A stretch of DNA of 64,000 nt, taken from NCBI GenBank assembly GCA_002281555.1, contig NCGJ01000015.1, positions 1 through 64,000 on the forward strand, given 5' to 3'. The translations under genes and the position numbers were made by a program. This stretch comes from Hydrogenophilales bacterium 28-61-23 (GTDB lineage Bacteria > Pseudomonadota > Gammaproteobacteria > Burkholderiales > Thiobacillaceae). Below, in pieces: positions 45,372 to 54,022 of the stretch. Below the pieces are notes generated by a model. The model had not been told where the DNA came from, searched no databases, and saw only the letters and a list, made by a program, of their open reading frames with translations. Position 1 is the first letter of the stretch. Each line of letters starts with the position of its first letter.

Positions 45372-47940
45372 ATTCGACCTGAACCTCCTCAGCGAACGCC
45401 TGAACCCGGGCCGGCGCGAGTTCCTCAAGACCACCGCAGCGGGCGCCGGTGCGCTGGCGGCCGGCGGCCTGGTTGATCTGGGCACGGTGAAAGAGGCGAA
45501 AGCCTTCGCTTATGAGCCCTACCCGAAGGACGACCAGTTGACCACCGTGGTCACTTCCTGCGCCCACAACTGCGGCTCGCGCCACATGCTGGTGGCGCAC
45601 AAGAAAGGCGACGTGATCGTCCGCCTGTCCACCGATGACGGTCGTTATCAGCAGGGCGGCGTGTTCGGCAAGGACACCTTCGAGGAACCGCAACTGCGCG
45701 CCTGTCTGCGCGGCCGTTCCTATCGCCAACGCATCTATTCCGCCGAGCGCCTGCTATACCCGATGCTGCGGGTGGGCAAGCGCGGCGAGGGCAAGTTTAA
45801 GCGCATTTCCTGGGACGAGGCGCTGAACTATGTAGCCAGCAAGATGATTGAAATCAAGGATAAATACGGCCCCACCGCGCTGCTGGATCAGTCCTATGCC
45901 GGCGCTTCATATGGCGTGCTGCACAAGTCGGATCAGATCGAGGGGCTGCTCGGACGCTTCATGGGCATGTTCGGCTGCCGCACCAATTCCTGGTCGGTGC
46001 CGTCCTATCAAGCCACCACTACCAGTTCGCGCTGGACCTACGGCACCATCGAGGACGGCAACGAGGACGACACCTTCGCCCATTCCAAGCTGGTCATCAT
46101 GTGGGGCTGGAACCCGGCCTATACCTTCCACGGCGGCAATACCTTCTACTACATGCGCCTGGCCAAGCAGAACGGCTGCAAGTTCGTGGTGATCGACCCC
46201 CAATTCACCGATTCGGCGGCGGCTTATGACGCCTGGTGGATTCCGATCAAGCCGAATACCGATGCCGCGATGATGGCCGGCATGGCGCACTACATCTTTA
46301 TCAACAACCTGCAGGACCAGAGCTTCATCGACAGGTTCTGCCAGGGCATGGACGCCGGCACCATGCCGGCCTGGGCGGCACAGTCGCCCAATGGCGGCGA
46401 GAACTTCAAGGATTACATCCTGGGCAAGTACGACGGCGTGGCGAAGACGCCGGAATGGGCCTCCGCCATCTGCGGCGTGTCGGCGACGGACATCGTCAAA
46501 CTGGCGCATATGTACGCCACTACCAAGCCGGCCGCCTTGAAGGCATCGTGGGCGCCGGGACGGGCCGAGTACGGTGAGCAGTACAGCCGCATGGCGGCGG
46601 CATTGCAGGCGATGACCGGCAACATCGGGGTACTCGGCGGCTGCGCCGAGGGCGTTGGCAAGGCCTGGCACGCGGAGGCGGTGGCCTATCCCTACGATCA
46701 GTACGCCAACGTCTGGTTCGCCTCTATCAAGAGCGACCGCTGGGCGCATTGCGTATTGAACTACCCCAATGTGAAGCGCGAGGAAATCGGCTGCTGGCCG
46801 CGCCAGGACGCCACCGACGGGCAGATTCCCAACATCAAGGGTATCTTCTGGCAGGGGTCGGACTGGTTCAACCAGCTCACCAACATCAATAAGGAAATCG
46901 CCGCGATCCGCAAGCTGGAACTGGTGGTGTGCATGGATTCCACCATCACGCCATCCGGCCTGTGGGCGGACATCCTGTTGCCGGTGTCGACCCACTTCGA
47001 GCGGCATGACGTGGCTTTGCCATGGTACAAGGGGCACTACTACATCCACCGGCCGAAGACCATCCAGCCGCTGGGCGAGTCCAAGACCGATTTCCAGATA
47101 TTTACCGAACTGGCATGGCGTATCGGCGGCGAGACCTTCGGCCGCGCCTACAACCCGAAAGCCAATCGTGACTACTTCGACAACGACGATGCGGTGGACG
47201 AGGCCTATCTGCGCGAATGGTGGGAGCACAAGGTGATGGCGCACCAGCATGTCACGATGAGCTGGGAAGACTTCAAGATGCATGGCGTCTACAAGTTCAA
47301 GCTGGACCAGCCCCACGTCGCCTTCCGCGACCAGATCGAGAAGGGCAAGCCGTTCGCCACGCCATCCGGCAGGATCGAAATCCTCAGCTCGGAACTGGCC
47401 AGCATCCACGACTGGAAGAAGACCAAGTATGGCGCGCACATCCCGTCGATTCCGAAATGGATCGAGCCGAATGAATACCTCAACAACAAGAAGCTGACCA
47501 AGGATTTTCCCTTCCACCTGATCTCGCCGCACCCGCGCCATCGTACCCATTCCATCTTCGCCAACTGCACCTGGCTGAAGGAGGCGTTCGAGCAGGAATG
47601 CACGATCAACGCCAGCGACGCGAAACGGCTGGGGATCAAGACCGGCGATACCGTCGAGGTGTGGAACCAGCGCGGCAAGGTGGTGGTGCCGGCCTATGTC
47701 ACCGAGCGCGTGCTGCCGGGCGTGCTGGTGATCCACGAAGGGGCCTGGATGGATCTGGACGAATACGGCGTCGATCGTGGCGGCAACCCGGATTTCCTGA
47801 CCCTGGATGAGCCCAGCCCGGCCGGTGCGTTCACCTACAACAACGCCATGGTCAACATCCAGAAGACCGATCTGGAGCATCGCCCGGGCTGGGACACCAC
47901 GTCCACCTCGCGTTCCCACGTGTTCCGCCGCGACTACTAA
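45355..47940 (+). CDS. DmsA-like molybdopterin oxidoreductase, catalytic subunit, Tat-exported
   Basis: 861 residues from ATG 45355; the open frame upstream belongs to another reading frame of the cytochrome gene. Tat leader: NPGRREFLKTTAAGAGALAAGG. The Fe-S motif is C69-x3-C73-x3-H77 with C117 in ACLRGRS; DmsA has Cys where H77 stands. The following LRVGKRGEGKFKRISWDEAL, VVIDPQFTDSAA, KTPEWASAICGV and LPGVLVIHEGAWMDLDEYGV closely follow E. coli DmsA from memory. A serine in NSWSVPSYQA is at the probable Mo-ligand position. The C-terminal MGD-binding domain is complete. DMSO-reductase-family enzymes reduce or oxidise S- or N-oxides, selenate, arsenic or sulfur species; the substrate here cannot be read from sequence. 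No DmsC/NrfD anchor is encoded. Confidence 0.92.
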   Translation: MSARFEFDLNLLSERLNPGRREFLKTTAAGAGALAAGGLVDLGTVKEAKAFAYEPYPKDDQLTTVVTSCAHNCGSRHMLVAHKKGDVIVRLSTDDGRYQQGGVFGKDTFEEPQLRACLRGRSYRQRIYSAERLLYPMLRVGKRGEGKFKRISWDEALNYVASKMIEIKDKYGPTALLDQSYAGASYGVLHKSDQIEGLLGRFMGMFGCRTNSWSVPSYQATTTSSRWTYGTIEDGNEDDTFAHSKLVIMWGWNPAYTFHGGNTFYYMRLAKQNGCKFVVIDPQFTDSAAAYDAWWIPIKPNTDAAMMAGMAHYIFINNLQDQSFIDRFCQGMDAGTMPAWAAQSPNGGENFKDYILGKYDGVAKTPEWASAICGVSATDIVKLAHMYATTKPAALKASWAPGRAEYGEQYSRMAAALQAMTGNIGVLGGCAEGVGKAWHAEAVAYPYDQYANVWFASIKSDRWAHCVLNYPNVKREEIGCWPRQDATDGQIPNIKGIFWQGSDWFNQLTNINKEIAAIRKLELVVCMDSTITPSGLWADILLPVSTHFERHDVALPWYKGHYYIHRPKTIQPLGESKTDFQIFTELAWRIGGETFGRAYNPKANRDYFDNDDAVDEAYLREWWEHKVMAHQHVTMSWEDFKMHGVYKFKLDQPHVAFRDQIEKGKPFATPSGRIEILSSELASIHDWKKTKYGAHIPSIPKWIEPNEYLNNKKLTKDFPFHLISPHPRHRTHSIFANCTWLKEAFEQECTINASDAKRLGIKTGDTVEVWNQRGKVVVPAYVTERVLPGVLVIHEGAWMDLDEYGVDRGGNPDFLTLDEPSPAGAFTYNNAMVNIQKTDLEHRPGWDTTSTSRSHVFRRDY

Positions 47941-47964
47941 ACAGCGCTGAGAGGAGTCTGAAAA

Positions 47965-48645
47965 ATGGCTGATGAAAAAGCAGTTCACGAAAAAGACCCG
48001 GCGCAGATCAAGGCGGCGGTGAAGCGGCGCAAGAAAGAGGTCTATACCCCCGTCGTGCCGGACATGCAGTTGGGCTTTGTCCACAACAACGTCGACTGCA
48101 TCGGTTGCCGCGCCTGCGAGATCGCCTGCAAGGACAAGAACGGCCTGGCGCCCGGACCGCGCTTCCGCCGCGTGATGTATGTCGAAGGCGGCACCTTCCC
48201 GGAGGTCTATGCCTTCAAGCTGAACCTGTCGTGCAATCACTGCGCCGAACCGGCCTGCCTGCCAACCTGCCCGACCGGCGCGATCTTCAAGCGCAAGAAG
48301 GACGGCATCGTCGATATCGACTCGACCCTGTGCATCGGCTGTCGCCGCTGCGAGGCGGCATGCCCCTACGGCGCGCCGCAGTTCATCCCGGAACAGAACA
48401 TCGTTTCCAAATGCAACATGTGTGTCGACGAGATCGACGCCGGGCGTAAACCGTATTGCGTCATGGCTTGCAAGATGCGGGTGCTGGACATCGGTCCGAT
48501 CGACAAACTGCTGGCCGGCGAATGGGTCACCAAGGCGATGGGCAAGAACGAGAAAGCGGTGCGCGCGGTGAAGAATTTCGCCGACCCGGAACTCACCAAG
48601 CCGTCCATCGCTTTCATCCCACATAACAAAGCCAAGGTGGATTGA
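47965..48645 (+). CDS. DmsB-like iron-sulfur electron-transfer subunit
   Basis: 226 residues. Four ferredoxin-type cysteine groups: CIGCRACEIACKDKN, CNHCAEPACLPTCPTG, CIGCRRCEAACPYG and CNMCVDEIDAGRKPYCVMAC, predicted to hold four [4Fe-4S] clusters. It would carry electrons between the molybdoenzyme and the pentaheme cytochrome. It has no signal peptide and presumably travels with the catalytic subunit through Tat. It lies 24 bases after the catalytic gene. Confidence 0.94.
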   Translation: MADEKAVHEKDPAQIKAAVKRRKKEVYTPVVPDMQLGFVHNNVDCIGCRACEIACKDKNGLAPGPRFRRVMYVEGGTFPEVYAFKLNLSCNHCAEPACLPTCPTGAIFKRKKDGIVDIDSTLCIGCRRCEAACPYGAPQFIPEQNIVSKCNMCVDEIDAGRKPYCVMACKMRVLDIGPIDKLLAGEWVTKAMGKNEKAVRAVKNFADPELTKPSIAFIPHNKAKVD

Positions 48646-48647
48646 AC

Positions 48648-49427
48648 ATGCCTGTCACGGCCGTGGTGCCCCTGCCTACCGAGACCGCTGATGGCCTGAT
48701 GGCGGTATTTCGCGTCAGCGTCGGCGAAGACCTGGCCTTGCTGGCTGCCATGCATCACCAGGAAGTGGACGATAACCTGTTGGCGGTGCTGGCGGAATCC
48801 GGTTTTCCGAACCAGTTCGGAATCAACCTGACCCGCCTGCGGGCTCAGGAAGCCGTGAGCTTCATGCAACAAGCGATGGATGCGATGACCATGCCGCTTG
48901 ACGCCGTTCAGCGCGATGAATTGGCGGCTGATTACGCGTCCATCTATCTCAATCATGGTCTCTCCGCCTCGCCTACCGAGTCGTTCTGGCTGGACGAGGA
49001 GAACCTGGTGCTGCAAGCGCCGATGTTTCAGGTGCGTGAGTTCTATCGGCGGCATGGACGGGGCGTGGCGGACTGGCGCAAGCGCTCGGACGATCATCTG
49101 GTTCATGAACTGCATTTCATCGCCGAACTGATTCGGGCGGCGCAACCCGATGCACTCGAAGAGGCGGCCCGCTTTCTCGACGAACATCTTTTGCGCTGGC
49201 TGCCGCGCTTCGCCGAACGTGTCGCCAAGCGCTGCGTGACGCCGTTCTATGCCGGCGCGTCCTGGCTGACGGCGGAATACTGTGAGGAATTGCGTGATCT
49301 GCTGGCGTTGCTATTGGGCAAACCCCGCCCCGGCGCCGAGGAAATCGAGAAGCGCATGCAACCCAAGGTGCAAGCGCCAACAGTCGCACCTCTGACCTAT
49401 GTTCCTGGCATTGCGCCAACCTGGTGA
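48648..49427 (+). CDS. TorD/DmsD-type maturation chaperone
   Basis: 259 residues, all helical. Family features are DELAADYASIYLNHG, the SASPTESFWLDEENLVLQ segment and DHLVHELHFIAELI. TorD-family chaperones bind the Tat leader and assist cofactor insertion of a cognate molybdoenzyme. The start is ATG 48648, with AAGGTGG upstream; a TTG at 48642 overlapping the previous stop is an alternative. It directly follows the DmsB-like gene and has a Pro-rich C-terminal extension. Confidence 0.9.
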   Translation: MPVTAVVPLPTETADGLMAVFRVSVGEDLALLAAMHHQEVDDNLLAVLAESGFPNQFGINLTRLRAQEAVSFMQQAMDAMTMPLDAVQRDELAADYASIYLNHGLSASPTESFWLDEENLVLQAPMFQVREFYRRHGRGVADWRKRSDDHLVHELHFIAELIRAAQPDALEEAARFLDEHLLRWLPRFAERVAKRCVTPFYAGASWLTAEYCEELRDLLALLLGKPRPGAEEIEKRMQPKVQAPTVAPLTYVPGIAPTW

Positions 49428-49473
49428 CCCGTTATTACTTATTTCCAACCTGCATCCTCAAGGAGCACACAGC

Positions 49474-49788
49474 ATGAAAGCAATCCATTTGATTCCCCTG
49501 GCACTCGCCTCCGCACTGTGTCTGTCCACTGGTCTGGCCGCCGCCGATGAAGCCATCGCCAAGGCCAATGGCTGCATGGCCTGCCATGCCGTGGACAAGA
49601 AACTGGTCGGTCCTTCCTACAAGAGCGTAGCCACAAAATACAAGGGCGATGCCAACGCCGCCGACAAAATCGCGCATGAAGTGCGCGCCGGCAGCAAGGG
49701 TGTCTGGGGCCCGGTACCGATGCCGGCGCAGGCCAAGATCAGCGATGCCGACCTGAAGAAGGTACTGGCCTGGATTCTGGCTCAGTAA
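49474..49788 (+). CDS. Class I cytochrome c (c551/c552-like), periplasmic
   Basis: 104 residues from ATG 49474, preceded by AAGGAG. Signal peptide ends about LSTGLAAA. The heme site CMACH is in KANGCMACHAVDKKLVGPSYK and the Met ligand in GPVPMPAQAKISD. It is a small soluble shuttle, probably linking the pentaheme cytochrome or the enzyme to a terminal oxidase or to other donors. The upstream frame from 49399 lies in the end of the chaperone gene. Confidence 0.93.
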   Translation: MKAIHLIPLALASALCLSTGLAAADEAIAKANGCMACHAVDKKLVGPSYKSVATKYKGDANAADKIAHEVRAGSKGVWGPVPMPAQAKISDADLKKVLAWILAQ

Positions 49789-49794
49789 AGCATC

Positions 49795-50829
49795 ATGGCG
49801 GTCGGGGAGGGCTGCGCTGTCTTGCCGGAAATCGATGCGGCGCGCTGCGTGCACACCGCCATCGAGACCGCCTCCTGCCGCGCCTGTGTGGACGTGTGTC
49901 CGTCAGGCGCTTGGCGTCTGGATGACGCTGCGCTCGAAATCGATACAGGCCAGTGTGATGGTTGCGGCCTGTGTGTGCCGGCTTGTCCGCGCCAGGCTAT
50001 CCACTTGCCTCTGGTTTTCGCCCGGCGCCCACTGGCAGGTAGCAACGCCATGCTGGCTGCTTGCTATCGGGCCGCCGACGATAGACACACCGAATCCGTC
50101 GCCGTCCCTTGTTTACACGCTATCGGCCTCCTCGATCTCTTGCGTGCCTATCGCTCAGGTCAGCACATCTGGCTGTTGGCGTATCGGAATTGCGCCGACT
50201 GCGCGCATGGGCGCGGCGAGTCGCTGTTTACCCGTGCGGCGCATCTCAATACGGCCCTGCGCCAGCGTGGTCAGCCGACCATTCTGCTGCGCGAAGTGGC
50301 GATGTCGGTCTGGTCCCGCCTGATCAAGACACCGACTACAGTCCAGGAACAAGGGCGGAGGGAGTTTTTGCGCGCTTTGTCGCAGCGACCGGCAGCGGCG
50401 CTGTTGGGCGAAGATATCGTGCCCGAACAGGCAGTAAAGAAACCGCCCGGTGAGTATTTTCCAGACGGGGATGACGCGCTGTTGCCCTGGGTTGTGCATC
50501 TGGATGCTGCGCGCTGCGTCGGTTGTCATGCCTGCGCGCAGGTCTGCCCTGAAGGTGCAATCCGCTTCGTCGAATTTCCTTCCGCTTACTACCTGCGTCC
50601 ACGCGCTTGCTCCGGCTGTGGCCTGTGTCGCGATGTCTGCGCACTGCAGGCGGTCACCTTGCAGCCCTGGGCCGCGCCGACACAAACGGTTTTGCCGCTC
50701 AGCAAGCGGCGTTGTCGCGGCTGCGGCGCGGAATTTCATCTGCCTGTGGCAACCGCGTCTGGTGTTCAAGTCTGCTGGGTTTGTAGTCGCGCCAAACTGA
50801 CACGACGTTTGTATCAGGTCCTGAGTTGA
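49795..50829 (+). CDS. Polyferredoxin-like protein with C-terminal zinc-ribbon-like motif
   Basis: 344 residues, no signal peptide. The N-terminal pair of cluster motifs is CRACVDVCPSGAW and CDGCGLCVPACPRQA. A central Rossmann-like region follows (VAVPCLHAIGLLDLLRAYRS, WLLAYRNCADCAHGRG). A second pair, CVGCHACAQVCPEGA and CSGCGLCRDVCALQA, comes next, then CRGCGAEFH...CWVC, a probable zinc or extra iron site. The layout recalls ferredoxins with a HdrA/MvhD-like middle domain. It begins 7 bases after the cytochrome stop and ends the cluster. A cytoplasmic role, perhaps in electron supply or in assembling the molybdoenzyme, is inferred. Confidence 0.88.
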   Translation: MAVGEGCAVLPEIDAARCVHTAIETASCRACVDVCPSGAWRLDDAALEIDTGQCDGCGLCVPACPRQAIHLPLVFARRPLAGSNAMLAACYRAADDRHTESVAVPCLHAIGLLDLLRAYRSGQHIWLLAYRNCADCAHGRGESLFTRAAHLNTALRQRGQPTILLREVAMSVWSRLIKTPTTVQEQGRREFLRALSQRPAAALLGEDIVPEQAVKKPPGEYFPDGDDALLPWVVHLDAARCVGCHACAQVCPEGAIRFVEFPSAYYLRPRACSGCGLCRDVCALQAVTLQPWAAPTQTVLPLSKRRCRGCGAEFHLPVATASGVQVCWVCSRAKLTRRLYQVLS

Positions 50830-50883
50830 GGATTGCCGCCTGAGGGCGATGAGTTTCTGGGTTGCCCAATCACACGTTCATAA

Positions 50884-50917
50884 AAAACGGCCGACCGGTT
50901 GCCCGGTCGGCCGTTTT
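50884..50917. terminator. Bidirectional terminator between the redox cluster and fccAB
   Basis: AAAACGGCCGACCGG, TTGC loop, CCGGTCGGCCGTTTT, a perfect 15-bp stem with A/T ends on both strands. It separates the two convergent groups. Confidence 0.92.
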
Positions 50918-50933
50918 AGCGGGAACGCAGCGG

Positions 50934-52238
50934 TCAGATGTAGCTGTCGGAGAAGATGCTGTCCGCCCAGGTGAACATGTCCTGATAGCTGTCGCCATCG
51001 ACCATGTTCGACGCGGCTTCGCCGATGTCGACCCGATGCATGCCCTTGCCCTTCACGTTACCGGCGGCGTCGAAGATGTCGCCGTAGATGAAGTTGGTGG
51101 ACAGCCATGAGGACGTCTTGTTGGTGATCGGGCTGAAGCAGGCCGAACTGGTTGCGATGTCCTCGTCCGGTGCATCGCCGGTGAACGAACGGATGATCGC
51201 ATCGGCGCAGACCTTGGCTTCCGAGTTGGCCATGTGGCCGGACTTCGGCACCGGTTTGCCGTCGGAGGACGGGACCGCGCAGGAATCGCCGATGACATGG
51301 ATGTTCGGGTAACTGGCGATGCCGTAGGTCAGCGGATTCACCGGTACGAAGCCGGTGCTGTTGAGCGGCAGGCCCGCCGCGATGGCGCCGGCTTTCTGGT
51401 TGGGGATGTAGTTCAGCACCTTGGCCTTGTTGACGGTCATCGCGCTGGTCACGATGGAGCGGGTGCTGGAATCCACCGACAGCACGGTCGCGTTGGGCAC
51501 GTACTGGATGACGCCGGCGTGGGTTACGTTGAAGGCATGGCCGAAGGCTTCCGGTTCGGCGGTGATGCCGGCGTTGGCGTCCAGCACGATGACCTTGGCG
51601 CCGGTGCGACCCTTGCGCTTCAGGTAATCGGCTGCCACGCAGGCCCGTTCGTAGGGTCCGGGCGGGCAACGGTAGGGCGCCTTCGGCACCGTCATGACGA
51701 AGGTTTCATTGTTGCGCATGGCGGCCAACTGGTTTTTCAGCAGGGTGGTCTGCGGGCCGGCGATCCAGGCATGCGGCGTCAGGTTGGCATCCCAGTTGCC
51801 AGGGGCGGGTACGAAGTCGATGCCGGGTGACAGCACCAGATGATCGTAGGGCAGCACTTTGTTGCCGCTGCTGGTGCTGACCGTCAGCGTGTTGCCGGCG
51901 GCGTCGATGCCGACCGCGCGGCCTTGCATCACGGTGACGCCGTGGTTGGTCTTGAGCGAGCTGAAGCCCAGGGTGATCCGGCTCATCGACAGCGCGCCGG
52001 TCATGACCAGGTTGGAGAGGATGCAGGAAATATGGCTGGGATTGGCGTCCACCAGGGTGACCTGGACGTTGCCGCCCCACATGCGGACGTATTTCGCCAG
52101 CGTGGCGCCGCCGAAGCCGCCGCCGACCACGACCACGCGCGGTGCTGTTACAGCCGCGCCGACCGCGCGGGGGATGGCGGCCAGGGCGGAAATAGCGCCG
52201 GCCAGCTTAATAAATTGTCTTCTGTTCAGATTGTTCAT
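50934..52238 (-). CDS. fccB: Flavocytochrome c sulfide dehydrogenase, flavoprotein subunit
   Basis: 434 residues from ATG 52236-52238. Tat leader NRRQFIKLAGAISALAAIPR. FAD-binding VVVVGGGFGGATLAKYVR starts at about 35. C72 in SHISCILSN matches the cysteine that covalently holds FAD. Redox cysteines are present in YRCPPGPYERAC and GDSCAVP. It oxidises sulfide to sulfur in the periplasm and hands electrons to its cytochrome partner, encoded just upstream. A SoxF-type role beside a Sox system is also possible. Confidence 0.94.
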   Translation of the reverse strand: MNNLNRRQFIKLAGAISALAAIPRAVGAAVTAPRVVVVGGGFGGATLAKYVRMWGGNVQVTLVDANPSHISCILSNLVMTGALSMSRITLGFSSLKTNHGVTVMQGRAVGIDAAGNTLTVSTSSGNKVLPYDHLVLSPGIDFVPAPGNWDANLTPHAWIAGPQTTLLKNQLAAMRNNETFVMTVPKAPYRCPPGPYERACVAADYLKRKGRTGAKVIVLDANAGITAEPEAFGHAFNVTHAGVIQYVPNATVLSVDSSTRSIVTSAMTVNKAKVLNYIPNQKAGAIAAGLPLNSTGFVPVNPLTYGIASYPNIHVIGDSCAVPSSDGKPVPKSGHMANSEAKVCADAIIRSFTGDAPDEDIATSSACFSPITNKTSSWLSTNFIYGDIFDAAGNVKGKGMHRVDIGEAASNMVDGDSYQDMFTWADSIFSDSYI

Positions 52239-52255
52239 CGTGTTTGCTCCCGGGA

Positions 52256-52567
52256 TTAGTCGCCGCCGTTGCCGGGCAACGTGGACAAGAAGTTGGAAAT
52301 CAGGTCGAGCTGGGCATCGGTGTAACCGCGCGCCTGACGATCCATGATGCCCTCGACGGGGCGGTATTTCATTTCGCGCAATTCGTTGTAGAGCTCGCTG
52401 GCGCTTTTGCCCGCGATTTCGTCGAAGCCCGGACCGGCGCCGTTGGTGCCGTGGCATTGGGCGCACTGGGAGGCCAGCAAGCGGCCCGGTTCGGCTTGGG
52501 CGGACGTGGCCGCGATAAGCAGCGCGAAGCCGGTCAAGGTCGCGCGGGCGTAATTCAGAAAAGTCAT
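52256..52567 (-). CDS. fccA: Cytochrome c subunit of flavocytochrome c sulfide dehydrogenase
   Basis: 103 residues, taking the internal ATG at about 52565-52567 as start; a TTG at 52582 extends it by five residues. Signal peptide MTFLNYARATLTGFALLIAA-TSAQA. One heme site, CAQCH, and a Met in REMKYRPVEGIM as probable axial ligand. Its size and position 17 bases before fccB identify it as the monoheme FccA type. Confidence 0.88.
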   Translation of the reverse strand: MTFLNYARATLTGFALLIAATSAQAEPGRLLASQCAQCHGTNGAGPGFDEIAGKSASELYNELREMKYRPVEGIMDRQARGYTDAQLDLISNFLSTLPGNGGD

Positions 52568-52970
52568 ATATTTACCTCGCAAGTTAATATTCGGTTCAGG
52601 TAAGCCAAATCGGTCAGTCAGGTTTCCATGTCAAGCATGGCGGGCGCCAGTATACGAGTAAAAAAATTACACGCAACAGCATCATTGCTTTCATGGTTTT
52701 GTTACGGGAGTATTTAAGGTGAAAGTTCGTGGGGAAAATTACACACAAGCCGACTGGCCTTGGCCCGGCTTGGCGGACAGGGCGGATGTGGCCGCGCGCG
52801 CCACGACCCGTGACTCCGTTAAGTGACTGGACTATTTGGCGGTCCCAATTCAAAAGAGATATCCGAATGAACCCTCTGAATCGGGCCGCATCATGACCTC
52901 CAGTGTTGCCGATAGACTCAAAGCCATGGCGCCGGTTGTTATCGGCGGGATTGTCGCCTTATCGGGATGC
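52568..52970. other. Non-coding stretch upstream of fccAB
   Basis: The first about 150 bases (52568-52720) are AT-rich and probably hold the fccAB promoter on the minus strand; I found no -24/-12 element. The rest contains only short open frames. One of them, starting at 52893 (MTSSVADRLKAMAPVVIGGI then VALSGC), looks like a truncated lipoprotein-like start and then runs antisense into the permease gene. I do not call it. Confidence 0.5.
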
Positions 52971-53888
52971 TCAAAGCAGCTTCAGCAGCGCCACCACGCC
53001 CAGAACCAACGTGACCACGCCGACCACGCCGCGCAGGGAGGCTTCCGAAGTGCGGCTGACCGTCAGCGTCGCCATCGGCACCGAAAGCAGCGCGCCCAGC
53101 GCCAGCGGCATGGCTAGTTCCCAGGCGATGCTCTGACCCATGGCGAGATAGCCGAGCACGCCGATCAGGCAGGTCAGCGATTCCGCCACGGACGTCACCG
53201 CCACCGCGTGTTTGGCGGGCAGGCCGGAAACCACTTGGCCAGCGGTGACCAGCGGGCCGTAGCCGCCGCCGGACAAACCCTTGTTGAACGCGGCGATTGC
53301 GCCGATCGCGACGATGCCGCCGGCCCGATACGGGATCTGGCGATTACGGGTCAGCAGGATGATCACGCCCATTGCCAGAATGATCGCGGTGATGAATAGC
53401 CCGAGCCAGAATTTTGAAATGCTGATTGCCAGCCATACCGCCAGCAACGCGCCGACGCCGCTCAAACTACCCAGCAGCAGGGTGGTTTTGCGCGCGCGCG
53501 GGTCGCGCAGGAAATCGACGTTGCCATCGCGTTGATGCAACAGGCCGGCGCTGAGGCCGGTCATCAATTCGCTCAACAAGATGGCGGGCACGATTTGCAG
53601 CGGCTCGAAACCGGCCAACAACAGCACCGGGGTCAATGTCGTGCCATAACCCATGCCCAGGCTGGAATCCATGTATTCGCACGCCAGCGCGGCCAGGAAG
53701 ATCGCCAATACGGTGAATGTGGGCAGGCCCAGCGCCGCCCCCGCTGAGACATCCCAACCTGGCAAGTAATGCAGCGTGACCAGTAGCCCGACCACGCCGC
53801 TCACCAATAGCAGCCATAAACGCGTGCGCCGGCTCGACAAAGGCGGCAGGGCGGCTAATGACAGGGCTCTTGGCGACGGGGTGGGCAT
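52971..53888 (-). CDS. TauE/SafE family membrane permease
   Basis: 305 residues from ATG 53886-53888, with AAGGAG upstream. About eight membrane segments. The family core motifs are LACEYMDSSLGMGYGTTLTP and AAFNKGLSGGGYGPLVTAG, related by the usual internal duplication. TauE/SafE proteins export sulfite, sulfoacetate or other anions. In a sulfur oxidiser a sulfite or related exporter is plausible. It has its own -24/-12 promoter, which faces the sigma-54 activator gene. Confidence 0.92.
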   Translation of the reverse strand: MPTPSPRALSLAALPPLSSRRTRLWLLLVSGVVGLLVTLHYLPGWDVSAGAALGLPTFTVLAIFLAALACEYMDSSLGMGYGTTLTPVLLLAGFEPLQIVPAILLSELMTGLSAGLLHQRDGNVDFLRDPRARKTTLLLGSLSGVGALLAVWLAISISKFWLGLFITAIILAMGVIILLTRNRQIPYRAGGIVAIGAIAAFNKGLSGGGYGPLVTAGQVVSGLPAKHAVAVTSVAESLTCLIGVLGYLAMGQSIAWELAMPLALGALLSVPMATLTVSRTSEASLRGVVGVVTLVLGVVALLKLL

Positions 53889-53923
53889 GATCGACTCCTT
53901 GTGGTTGCGGATGCCTCTGTCTT

Positions 53924-53938
53924 GCATAAGCCGTGCCA
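53924..53938 (-). promoter_or_regulatory. Sigma-54 promoter of the TauE/SafE gene
   Basis: The minus strand reads TGGCACGGCTTATGC, with 10 bases between GG and GC; it differs from consensus by one base in the -12 box. It ends 36 bases upstream of the permease ATG. Confidence 0.75.
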
Positions 53939-53970
53939 TTCGATAACGGCGCGCGATGCGGGCCGATTTT

Positions 53971-54000
53971 TGGCTTACTCTGGCCTAAACTGGGCTATGA
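53971..54000. promoter_or_regulatory. Three 10-bp direct repeats upstream of the permease promoter
   Basis: TGGCTTACTC, TGGCCTAAAC and TGGGCTATGA stand end to end, one helical turn apart, 33 bases beyond the -24 element and just upstream of the activator gene. They are a candidate binding array for that activator. The repeats are imperfect. Confidence 0.45.
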
Positions 54001-54022
54001 AATAGAAAAACAAGGAAATGAA

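Noticed and set aside
45907-48624. 905-residue minus-strand frame opposite the DmsA/B-like genes
   Set aside because: Antisense shadow in GC-rich coding sequence; the plus strand carries clear domains throughout.
52583-52720. Sigma-54 promoter for fccAB
   Set aside because: No GG-N10-GC element with recognisable -24 and -12 boxes was found on the minus strand.
52836-53117. Short plus-strand frame with a lipoprotein-like start (VVIGGIVALSGC)
   Set aside because: It runs antisense into the TauE/SafE gene after about 40 residues and becomes His/Arg/Gln-rich shadow; no ribosome-binding site. It may be a gene remnant at most.
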